A stretch of 46,610 nucleotides of DNA, taken from the NCBI GenBank assembly GCA_937958885.1, contig CALGMT010000041.1:1-46610 (forward strand), given 5' to 3'. Made by a program: the position numbers and the translations under genes. The notes beneath the pieces are model-generated. The model searched no databases. It had not been told where the DNA came from and worked only from the letters and a program-made list of their open reading frames with translations. Shown here piece by piece: positions 33,779 to 41,062 of the stretch (the first letter of the stretch is position 1; each line of letters starts with the position of its first letter). This DNA comes from an uncultured bacterium (GTDB lineage Bacteria; Verrucomicrobiota; Kiritimatiellia; CAIVKH01).

Positions 33779-35269
33779 TCAGCCCAGCAGGCGGCGAACC
33801 ACTTCGCGGTCGTCGAACGGGACCACGGTGCTGGCGAACTCCTGCACGGTTTCGTGGCCCTTTCCGGCGACAAGCACGATATCGCCGGGCTTCGCCATCG
33901 CGAGCGCGCGGGCGATGGCCTCTTCGCGGTCAAGCGCGACCTCGTGCCGATCCGGCGTCGGCATGCCTTGTTCGATATCGGCGATGATGGATTCAGGCTT
34001 TTCGCGGCGCGGGTTGTCGCTCGTAAGGATCGTATAATCGGCGCGCGCATGCGCGGCGGCGCCCATCAACGCGCGCTTGCTGCGATCGCGATCGCCGCCG
34101 CAGCCGAACACCGCGATGAGTCGGCGCGGGCGCAGTTCGCGCAGCGTGTCGAGCACGTGCGCCAGGGCGTCGTCGGTATGCGCGTAATCGACGAAGACAT
34201 TAAATCCACGGCCGGTCTCAATGCGCTCCAGGCGTCCGGGCACGGCCTGCATCCCGGCAAGCACGGCAGCGGTGCGGGCGGGCGCGATGCCGAGCGCGCC
34301 GCAGGTCGCGATCGCAGCGAGCGCGTTGCTGACGTTGAAGCGTCCGAGCAGCCGCAGATGCGCGTCGGTCGCGCCCCACGGCGTGCGGACCAAGAAGCGG
34401 GTGCCGTGCGCGTCGAGCTCAATATCCTCGGCGCGCACGTCCGCGCCCGGATGCTCGCCGAACGTGATCAACCGCGCGCAGAGACCGTTGGTCCGGATGA
34501 GTTCCATTCCCCATTCGTTGTCGAGATTGACGACGGCCGTCGCGCGCTTGTGTTGAAGGCCGAGTCCGCGGAACAACTGCATCTTCGCGATGAAATAGTC
34601 CTCCATCGTGCCGTGAAAATCGAGATGGTCGCGCGTGAGGTTGGTGAAGACCCCGACATCGAAATCGACGCCCCACACGCGGCGCTGCGCCAGCGCATGC
34701 GACGAGACCTCCATCACCGCGCTGCGGCAGCCGACGCGGAGCATCTGATCGAGCATGAACTGGATGTCCGGCGCCTCCGGCGTCGTGCGGCTCGCGGGGA
34801 TCACGCGGGAGCCGATTTCGTAGCGCACGGTGCCGATTAGGCCGGGCTGCCGCCCCTCGGCGGCGAGCGCCTCGCGCACCATGAACGAGGTGGTGGTCTT
34901 GCCGTTCGTGCCGGTGATGCCGACGAGCGGAATCTTCTGCGAAGGATGGTCGTAGAACGCGCACGCGATCTCGGCGAGCGCGCGGCGCGCGTCTTCGACG
35001 AGGATGTGGGCGACGTTCCGGCGCGGCCAGCGATCCTCCTCCGAGACAATGGCAACCGCGCCGCGGCGGAGCGCGTCCTCAATGTAGGCGGCGCCGTCCT
35101 CGCGCTGCCCGCGAAGTGCGACGAACAAATAGTTCTCCTTCACCTGCCGCGAATCGTACGCGATGCCCTCGATATTGAAATGCAGCGGGCCGCGGACCTG
35201 GATGGGCTGCACGATGCGGGTGATGGATTCGAGTCTCATGGTTTCCATACATAATTTACCGAGAATCAT
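33779..35269 (-). CDS. murE: MurE, UDP-MurNAc-L-Ala-D-Glu--diamino acid ligase (meso-DAP type)
   Basis: A 496-residue Mur ligase that adds the third peptide residue. ITGTNGKTTTSFMV (about 117-130) is the P-loop, MEVSSHALAQRRV and FTNLTRDHLDFHGTMEDYF are the middle-domain signatures, and DNPRREKPESII contains the DNPR motif that selects meso-diaminopimelate. The organism therefore probably has DAP-type peptidoglycan. The start at 35269 is supported by GAGGAGGG, which overlaps the ftsI stop codon about 10 nt upstream. ATGs at 35248 and 35239 are alternatives. It is followed by murF after 17 bp. Confidence 0.96.
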   Translation of the reverse strand: MILGKLCMETMRLESITRIVQPIQVRGPLHFNIEGIAYDSRQVKENYLFVALRGQREDGAAYIEDALRRGAVAIVSEEDRWPRRNVAHILVEDARRALAEIACAFYDHPSQKIPLVGITGTNGKTTTSFMVREALAAEGRQPGLIGTVRYEIGSRVIPASRTTPEAPDIQFMLDQMLRVGCRSAVMEVSSHALAQRRVWGVDFDVGVFTNLTRDHLDFHGTMEDYFIAKMQLFRGLGLQHKRATAVVNLDNEWGMELIRTNGLCARLITFGEHPGADVRAEDIELDAHGTRFLVRTPWGATDAHLRLLGRFNVSNALAAIATCGALGIAPARTAAVLAGMQAVPGRLERIETGRGFNVFVDYAHTDDALAHVLDTLRELRPRRLIAVFGCGGDRDRSKRALMGAAAHARADYTILTSDNPRREKPESIIADIEQGMPTPDRHEVALDREEAIARALAMAKPGDIVLVAGKGHETVQEFASTVVPFDDREVVRRLLG

Positions 35270-35284
35270 GGCGGGTGTCCCTCC

Positions 35285-37015
35285 TCATAGCGGGGTGATT
35301 TCGGAGTCCAGATCGATAAAGCGCGCTTCGTCGATTGGCGGAATATCGAGGTAGCGCACCGCTTTTTCCGCGATGGCGCGAAAAACGGGCGCGGCGACCT
35401 GCCCGCCCTGTCGAAGGCCCTGCGGCTCGTCAAACGTGACGAGGATGCTCAATTCGGGCCGCTCGGCCGGCAGGAAGCCGATGAAGGAGGCAAGATTTCG
35501 CGAGCGGTCATAACCGCCGGGCCCGGCTTTTTCCGCCGTGCCGGTCTTGCCGGCCACGGTGTACCCCTCGATGCGCGCGCGCTTGCCCGTGCCCTCCTCG
35601 GTGACCTGCACGAGCATCTCGGTCAGCGTCCGCGCAACGTCCGGGCGGATCGGGCGGCCGACGACCTCGGTCTCGGAACGCTGAATCGTCTGGCCGCGCG
35701 CGGTCGCGACGCGCTCGATCACGCGCGGGCGCATCAACTGGCCATCGTTCGCGATCGCATTGAGGGCATTGACCATTTGCAGACCGGTCACGGCGACCTC
35801 ATGGCCCATCGGGATGCGGGAGATGCTCAACTTGTTCCAGTGCGAGCGAGGATGCAGGATGCCCCCCTCCTCGCCCGGCAATTCGATGCCGCTCCGGCGT
35901 CCGATGCCGAAGGCCTGCAGATATTTGTGCAGCCGCTCCTCGCCGAGCCGAAGCGCGATTTTCGCGGCGGCGATATTGCTGGACTTCTTCAGCGCGTCGG
36001 TCGCGGTGAGCCGTCCGTAGGGGTGAAAATCGCGGAGCGGCTTGCCCGCGTGGAACCACAGGCCGTTCTCGCAGTCGATGATTTCGTCGGGCCGCAACAG
36101 CCCCTCGTTCAGCGCCGCGGCGTACACGATGATCTTGAAGATCGAACCGGGCTCATACACATAACCGATCGCGCGATTCATCAGGTGGTCCGTCGGCGCG
36201 GTGTTGAACGCGTTCAGGTCGAACGCAGGGCGGGACGCCATCGCCAGAATCTCGCCGGTCTTCACGCGCTGCACGATGGCCCACGCACCGATCGCGCCGT
36301 TCGTCGCGAGCGCATCGTCAAGCGCCTGCTCGACAAAGAACTGGAGGTTCTGGTCGAGCGTCAAATATACATCGCCGCCCGGTTGCGGCGGGATTTCGAG
36401 CCGACGCCGGTTCCGCACCTCGCGGCGGCGTCCATCCACCTCCATTTCGCGAAGTCCCGGCACGCCGCGCAAATATCGGTCGTAGCGCATTTCGACGCCC
36501 GCACTGCCGACGCCCTCGGCGTTGGCGAAGCCGACGACGTGGGCCATCAGGGCCGCGTGCGGATAGAGGCGCGTCATCGCCTCGTCGCAGCGGACGCCGG
36601 GCATGCCCATCGACTGGATTTGCCGCGCGATGTCATCCGGCACCTGGCGTTTGAGCAATTCGTATTTCGTCGGGCGCTCGATCCGCGCGAAAACCATCGC
36701 CGGATCCAGTTCGAGCAGCCGCGCGAGCTGCTGCGCGGTGAAAAGCGGATAGCCGTGCTGCCGGGTGAAGGTGGGATCGACCGAGATCTCGCGCGTCGTC
36801 ACATCCGCGGCGAGGACGTTGCCGTTTCGGTCCAGCACGCGGCCGCGCCCGACCAGGATCTGCGCGCTGACTTGCCGCGTTTTCTCAATCTTCGCGAGCA
36901 GCCGCGGATGATCGCCGAGGTGGAGATGCGACAACCGCACCCCTAGACCGATCCAAACGGCGGACATCGCGACGACGATCAGCGTCACCCTCCAACGATG
37001 GCTCTTTTCGGTCAT
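35285..37015 (-). CDS. ftsI: FtsI, class B penicillin-binding protein (septal transpeptidase)
   Basis: A 576-residue monofunctional transpeptidase that cross-links septal peptidoglycan. One N-terminal membrane helix (about 9-27) anchors it. A class B dimerisation/pedestal domain follows. The transpeptidase domain has PGSIFK (active-site Ser291, Lys294), SSN near residue 345 and KTGTAEK near 490. The order SxxK, SxN, KTG and the length match FtsI/PBP3. It lies between the FtsL-like gene (9 bp upstream) and murE, the normal place, and should pair with FtsW from the end of the cluster. Confidence 0.95.
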   Translation of the reverse strand: MTEKSHRWRVTLIVVAMSAVWIGLGVRLSHLHLGDHPRLLAKIEKTRQVSAQILVGRGRVLDRNGNVLAADVTTREISVDPTFTRQHGYPLFTAQQLARLLELDPAMVFARIERPTKYELLKRQVPDDIARQIQSMGMPGVRCDEAMTRLYPHAALMAHVVGFANAEGVGSAGVEMRYDRYLRGVPGLREMEVDGRRREVRNRRRLEIPPQPGGDVYLTLDQNLQFFVEQALDDALATNGAIGAWAIVQRVKTGEILAMASRPAFDLNAFNTAPTDHLMNRAIGYVYEPGSIFKIIVYAAALNEGLLRPDEIIDCENGLWFHAGKPLRDFHPYGRLTATDALKKSSNIAAAKIALRLGEERLHKYLQAFGIGRRSGIELPGEEGGILHPRSHWNKLSISRIPMGHEVAVTGLQMVNALNAIANDGQLMRPRVIERVATARGQTIQRSETEVVGRPIRPDVARTLTEMLVQVTEEGTGKRARIEGYTVAGKTGTAEKAGPGGYDRSRNLASFIGFLPAERPELSILVTFDEPQGLRQGGQVAAPVFRAIAEKAVRYLDIPPIDEARFIDLDSEITPL

Positions 37016-37024
37016 GGCGTTCCA

Positions 37025-37381
37025 TCAGTTGCGGACAAACCCGGTTTCCGCATCCGCCGCGCCCGCCGCCCGGCGGACGCGCACGATCTGGCGCTCGTTC
37101 GGCCAGTTCATTTCGATGCGGTGCTCCCGCAGGAGCTTCATCATGTTTTCGTAGGTCGTGAGACTGGACCACTTGAACTCTTCGTTGGTCACCCGGCGGC
37201 GCAGCGCCGTCTTTTCCTGCTCCAGATCCTTGATGCGCGCCGCAAGCAATTCGCAGCGGTTGTGCAGCCACAGCCAGCCGAACCCGAGGCAGCCGGCGGC
37301 AAAGACGACGAGCAAGACCACGCCCGGCAGCGAAGAGCTGCGCGCATTCTTGCGGTAATTTCGATTTCGCCGCCGTGCCAT
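37025..37381 (-). CDS. ftsL: FtsL-like small bitopic division protein
   Basis: A 118-residue protein with a basic N-terminus (MARRRNRNYRKNARSSS), one membrane helix (about 18-40, PGVVLLVVFAAGCLGFGWLW) and a following coiled-coil segment (CELLAARIKDLEQEKTALRR, about 43-62). This topology and its place between rsmH and ftsI identify it as the FtsL equivalent. FtsL sequences are too divergent for motif proof. It begins one base after the rsmH stop. Confidence 0.8.
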   Translation of the reverse strand: MARRRNRNYRKNARSSSLPGVVLLVVFAAGCLGFGWLWLHNRCELLAARIKDLEQEKTALRRRVTNEEFKWSSLTTYENMMKLLREHRIEMNWPNERQIVRVRRAAGAADAETGFVRN

Positions 37382-37382
37382 T

Positions 37383-38303
37383 TCAGTCGATCCTTTCCAC
37401 CACGCGCAGGCGCGCCGAACGCGCCCGCGGATTTCGCTTCACCTCGTCCTCGCCCGCCATCCGCGGGCTCTTCACCACCCATCGCGCGCGCGGCGACGTC
37501 GCGATCCAACGCTCGCCGCCCGCCTCGAGCGATTCGCGCCGCCCGACATGCTCGCTCAGACGGCGCTTCACGATCCGGTCCTCCAAACTATGGAAGGAAA
37601 TCACCGCCAGCCGTCCGCCGGTCTTCAGCAGCAATAACGCGGACTCCAGTCCCCGCTCCAACTGACCCAATTCGTCGTTCACCGCGATCCGCAGCGCCTG
37701 AAATGTCTGCGTCGCCGGGTGAATCCGTCCGCGCGCGCCGCCTTTCGCCCGCGCGACCAGCTCCGCGAGCGCGCCCGTCGTGCGGATCGGCGCCCGCGCG
37801 CGCGCCTTCGCGATGAACCGGGCGATACGGCGGGACGCGCGCTCCTCGCCGTATCGCCACAACACATCCGCCAAGTCCGATTCCGGCGTCTCGTTCACCC
37901 AGTCCGCCGCCGTGCGCGGCAGGTCGGGATCCATTCGCATGTCGAGCGCCGCATCGCGCTGGAAACTGAACCCGCGCTCCGACGTATCGAGCTGCATCGA
38001 CGAGACCCCGATGTCGAGCAGTACGCCGTCCGCCGAGTCGATTCCGTTCTGGCGCGCGAGTGAGATCATGTCCGCGTAGGCCCCCCGCACCAGGATCGCG
38101 CCGGGAAATCGCACGAGCCGTTCGCGCGCGAGGGCCAGCGCAGCAGGATCGCGATCGATCCCCAGCAACCGGCCCTCCGGTCCGACCCGCTCCAATATCG
38201 CCTCCGCATGACCGCCTCCTCCCAGCGTTCCGTCGACGTATGTTCCACCCGGCGTTATCGCCAGGCCTTCGAGCACCTCCTCCAGCAATACCGGCGCATG
38301 CAC
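37383..38303 (-). CDS. rsmH: RsmH (MraW), 16S rRNA m4C1402 methyltransferase
   Basis: A 306-residue S-adenosylmethionine-dependent enzyme that N4-methylates C1402 of 16S rRNA. The start [16 protein letters not shown] is classic. [17 protein letters not shown] (about 21-37) is the cofactor loop and [20 protein letters not shown] is specific to the family. The C-terminal [14 protein letters not shown] is another hallmark. It lies at the head of the cluster, separated from the upstream hypothetical gene by 35 bp. Confidence 0.97.
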   Translation of the reverse strand: MHAPVLLEEVLEGLAITPGGTYVDGTLGGGGHAEAILERVGPEGRLLGIDRDPAALALARERLVRFPGAILVRGAYADMISLARQNGIDSADGVLLDIGVSSMQLDTSERGFSFQRDAALDMRMDPDLPRTAADWVNETPESDLADVLWRYGEERASRRIARFIAKARARAPIRTTGALAELVARAKGGARGRIHPATQTFQALRIAVNDELGQLERGLESALLLLKTGGRLAVISFHSLEDRIVKRRLSEHVGRRESLEAGGERWIATSPRARWVVKSPRMAGEDEVKRNPRARSARLRVVERID

Positions 38304-38338
38304 ATCCTCATCCCAACTTCACCGTTCCGCCGACCGCC

Positions 38339-38908
38339 TCAATTCCCCATCACGAATGGGGTGCCCACCGAACGGCCTTTCCATAAATCAAGCTGCGCGG
38401 AGAAACGCCCGCGCGGCAGCGCGAACTCCGGCGTGCGCTCAACGCCGAGCACGCCGCGCGTCACCTCCAGCAACCGGGCCAACGCGGCGCCGTTCACCGT
38501 CCGGCGGCGATCCGCATACCGCGCGGGCGCGGCGGACATCCGCAGCTTGCGCACCGACGCTGCGGGCGCGGGTTTCGCCAGCGCGGTCGCGCGCGAAGCG
38601 GGCGCCTGCGCGGCCGGCCGCGGTTCGACCACCGGCCGCGCAGCGGGCGCGCGCGCCGCCGGCGCTTCCGGGGCGAGCCATCCGAACAAATCCTGCTGCG
38701 CCGCCGCCGACGCCTGCATCCGCGCCGCCGGCGCATGGGCCGCATGCTCCCAAAAGAGATCCTGCCACCGCTCGCCCGGCGCCGGGACGGGCGCGGCGGC
38801 GCGATTCACGCGATGCGGCGCGTCCGCGACGCGGTCTAGAACCCAACGTACTGGGCCGCTTCGCCCAAGCTCGTGGATGTGTCGGAGGATTCCTGCTGTA
38901 GCTTCCAT
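38339..38908 (-). CDS. Ala/Pro-rich hypothetical protein between mraZ and rsmH
   Basis: A 189-residue open frame with no family I recognise. The middle (about 25-125) is low-complexity Ala/Pro/Arg. The C-terminal 60 residues (RRRTVNGAALARLLEVTRG onward to the end) are of normal composition and look structured. The start at 38908 is chosen because a GGAG lies 9 nt upstream. This makes it overlap the 3' end of mraZ by 73 bp. ATGs at 38923 and 38935 are alternatives. If it is not a gene, the cluster has a 530-bp hole here, which would be odd in such a compact operon. GC-rich DNA makes spurious open frames common, so this call is moderate. Confidence 0.5.
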   Translation of the reverse strand: MEATAGILRHIHELGRSGPVRWVLDRVADAPHRVNRAAAPVPAPGERWQDLFWEHAAHAPAARMQASAAAQQDLFGWLAPEAPAARAPAARPVVEPRPAAQAPASRATALAKPAPAASVRKLRMSAAPARYADRRRTVNGAALARLLEVTRGVLGVERTPEFALPRGRFSAQLDLWKGRSVGTPFVMGN

Positions 38909-39327
38909 TTTTCCGGACTCCATAGTTCGAAGCACTCGAATGCGCCTACCAACACCACGTCCGACTTCAGGCCGGCGTAGTCCAACAACTCATCCTTCAC
39001 GCGGATACGGCCCTGCGCATCCCACGGCAGCAACTCCGAGCGCGAGGCCAGCGTCCGCATGAAATTCCGCCCCTTCCCGTCCCCGATCGGCAGACTGCGA
39101 ATTCGCTCCAGTCGCCGCGCCATTTCGCGGGCGGGAAACACGCTCAAGCACGGCAGTTCTATGCCCGGCAGGACAAACACTTGTTCCGGCCGCCCAACCT
39201 GCTCGCGCCATTGCGACGGGATCGTGAGCCGCCGTTTGGGGTCCAGCAGGTGATGGAAATTTCCGACAAACACGCCCTGCAGCGTTTCGGCCTCATTCCC
39301 GCCCTTATTCTGTGACTTGTCACCCAT
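38836..39327 (-). CDS. mraZ: MraZ, transcriptional regulator of the division/cell-wall cluster
   Basis: A 163-residue protein with two AbrB/MraZ repeats: HLLDPKRRLTIPSQWR (about 25-40) and WDAQGRIRVKDELLDYAGL (about 97-115), ending in FECFELWSPEKW. MraZ forms a ring and represses its own operon by binding repeated TGGG boxes. The start at 39327 sits 15 bp after three such boxes. The longer frame starting at 39357 would run through the boxes and is rejected. It has a slightly extended C-terminal tail compared with the usual 140-150 residues. Confidence 0.93.
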   Translation of the reverse strand: MGDKSQNKGGNEAETLQGVFVGNFHHLLDPKRRLTIPSQWREQVGRPEQVFVLPGIELPCLSVFPAREMARRLERIRSLPIGDGKGRNFMRTLASRSELLPWDAQGRIRVKDELLDYAGLKSDVVLVGAFECFELWSPEKWKLQQESSDTSTSLGEAAQYVGF

Positions 39328-39342
39328 ACGGCTACTTTCTGC

Positions 39343-39367
39343 CCCACTTTGTCCCACTTTTCCCCAC
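39343..39367 (-). promoter_or_regulatory. MraZ operator: three GTGGG boxes at 10-bp spacing
   Basis: On the minus strand GTGGG occurs at 39363-39367, 39353-39357 and 39343-39347, each followed by 5 variable bases. This is the known MraZ target (direct TGGG repeats with 10-bp period). A possible -35 hexamer, TTGACC, lies just upstream (39372-39377), so bound MraZ would cover the promoter. Confidence 0.88.
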
Positions 39368-39377
39368 CGCAGGTCAA

Positions 39378-39768
39378 TACAAAATCGATAATTATTTTTG
39401 ATGCTTCATCTCGTGCGCGAGCGGCTTTGACCCCAAACGGTCTTCCCGCCCTCGAAACGCATCCGCTCCAGGTGGAAAAGCCGTCCCTTCAGGCGGCCTC
39501 CACCGCCATGCACCCTTGCGCCATAGCGTCCCGAGGGAGGCCGGACCCGGCCTCGCCGCGTTCAATTCAGACCATCATTCGTTCATCACGCTTTACCCAC
39601 CCGGCTGTGTCGCGATACTATAAGCTAATGGTATGCATGGAGAGCGCCGCGGTATTAATGCCGGGCACTGCGCCAGCGCGCGCATTCGGCCCACCCTTTC
39701 CGCGCGCAAGCCTGCGTTTTACCGGTCCGACAGGATTTAATTCGCTGCGTTCACGCGTTTTTGACGCA
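39378..39768. other. Non-coding gap between mraZ and the choloylglycine-hydrolase-like gene
   Basis: About 390 bp without a convincing gene. An open frame on the plus strand (39349-39789) runs through the MraZ operator and has no recognisable content. The mraZ side is AT-rich (39381-39405) and suitable for a promoter. Nothing else is recognised. Confidence 0.5.
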
Positions 39769-39799
39769 TTGAAACAGACCCGTCCATGAATCTTATATT
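39769..39799 (+). promoter_or_regulatory. Candidate sigma-70-type promoter of the hydrolase gene
   Basis: TTGAAA (39769-39774) is followed after 18 bp by TTATAT (39793-39798), or after 19 bp by TATATT. The Shine-Dalgarno sequence and ATG follow immediately, leaving a very short leader. This is a pattern match only. Confidence 0.35.
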
Positions 39800-39815
39800 A
39801 GAAATGAGGAGTTAT

Positions 39816-40862
39816 ATGAGAAAAATATCATTACTACGCATAATAGCCGCTGTCGGTTTCGCCTTTGCCGTAGAAGCACACGCGTGCACGCGGGTCGTGT
39901 ACCTGGGCCCCGAACAAACCGTTCTGACTGGAAGATCGATGGATTTTTCGATCGATATTCCCGCCAATCTCTGGTTATTCCCCCGGGGCATGGAGCGCCA
40001 CGGATGCGTGGGGCCGAATTCTCTAACATGGGTGTCGCGTTATGGCAGCATCGCGGCCAGTTCGTGGGACATTGCGACGACAGACGGCATGAACGAAAAA
40101 GGGCTGGTCGCCAACCTGCTCTGGCTGGTTCAATCGGAATATCCTTCCTTTGATAAGGAAAGCGGACGAAGAGGATTGACCATCGCGGCATGGGCTCAAT
40201 ATGTGCTCGACAACTTCGCCACGGTTCAGGAGGCCGTCGACTCCTTGCGAAAAGAAGAGTTCGTAGTGGTCACCGACTTTATCCCCGGGACGGACAAATT
40301 TACGACCGTGCATCTCTCGATCTCTGACGCCACCGGCGACAGCGCCATTTTTGAATACATTAATGGGAGGCTGGTGATTCACCACGATCCCGCCTATCAC
40401 GTGATGACCAATGATCCGAAATTCGAGGATCAACTGGCGATTAAGAAATATTGGGAGACTATTCCGGGCACAATTTTTCTTCCGGGCAGCAACCGGGCCT
40501 CAGATCGATTTGTCCGTGCATCGTACTACATCCGCGCGATTCCCCAAACCAGCGATCCGCTGATCGCCGTAGCCGGCGTCTTCAGCGTCATTCGGAATGT
40601 GTCGGTGCCCTACGGAATATCGACGGAAGGACAGCCGCACATCTCCAGCACGCGCTGGCGGGTGGTCGCGGATCAAAAGCGCAAGGTGTACTTCTTCGAG
40701 AATGTGCTGACGCCGAATGTCGTTTGGGTGAACATTAGCGATGTGGATTTCTCGGCGGGACAATCGGTGAAGAAGCTCCCGTTAGACGCGGGACAGGTCT
40801 ATGCAGGCAATGCGCTTGAGCATTTCATCAACGCTGAGCCGTTTGAATTCCAAGGGCTTTGA
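39816..40862 (+). CDS. Choloylglycine hydrolase-like (linear amide C-N hydrolase), exported Ntn-hydrolase
   Basis: A 348-residue enzyme of the conjugated-bile-acid-hydrolase/penicillin-V-acylase group. A signal peptide (RKISLLRIIAAVGFAFAVEA, about 2-21) ends at HA, and the next residue is the catalytic N-terminal Cys (CTRVVYLG). GRSMDFSID follows as in family members, with the conserved Asn region GMNEKGLVANLLWL at about 88-101. Substrates may be N-acyl amides, penicillin V or N-acyl-homoserine lactones. No bile-acid context exists. The start at 39816 has GAGGAG just upstream. The gene is visibly less GC-rich than its neighbours and stands alone between two minus-strand transcription units, suggesting later acquisition. 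Confidence 0.85.
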   Translation: MRKISLLRIIAAVGFAFAVEAHACTRVVYLGPEQTVLTGRSMDFSIDIPANLWLFPRGMERHGCVGPNSLTWVSRYGSIAASSWDIATTDGMNEKGLVANLLWLVQSEYPSFDKESGRRGLTIAAWAQYVLDNFATVQEAVDSLRKEEFVVVTDFIPGTDKFTTVHLSISDATGDSAIFEYINGRLVIHHDPAYHVMTNDPKFEDQLAIKKYWETIPGTIFLPGSNRASDRFVRASYYIRAIPQTSDPLIAVAGVFSVIRNVSVPYGISTEGQPHISSTRWRVVADQKRKVYFFENVLTPNVVWVNISDVDFSAGQSVKKLPLDAGQVYAGNALEHFINAEPFEFQGL

Positions 40863-40904
40863 TTTCACCGCGAAGAGAGTGGATGCGTTCTATTTCGGGC
40901 TATT

Positions 40905-40920
40905 GCCCAAACGGGCTTTT
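40905..40920 (+). terminator. Short intrinsic terminator-like hairpin after the hydrolase gene
   Basis: GCCC-AAAC-GGGC is followed by TTTT 43 bp downstream of the stop codon. An upstream GGGC at 40897-40900 could pair with the same GCCC as an alternative structure. The stem is only 4 bp, so strength is doubtful. Confidence 0.4.
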
Positions 40921-41062
40921 AGACACGCCCACCATTATCGGCACCCTATTTGTTCGTATAGAAATGAATGTCTCGAGCCTGGGTAGTACACCCTGCCCTG
41001 CCGCGCGGAATTCTCTACGGGTCACTCGATCGCGGGGACATGGCAGCCCACTCCAACGCGCG

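Noticed and set aside
39349-39789. 146-codon open frame on the plus strand
   Set aside because: It starts inside the MraZ operator, has no recognisable content and overlaps the putative promoter of the hydrolase gene.
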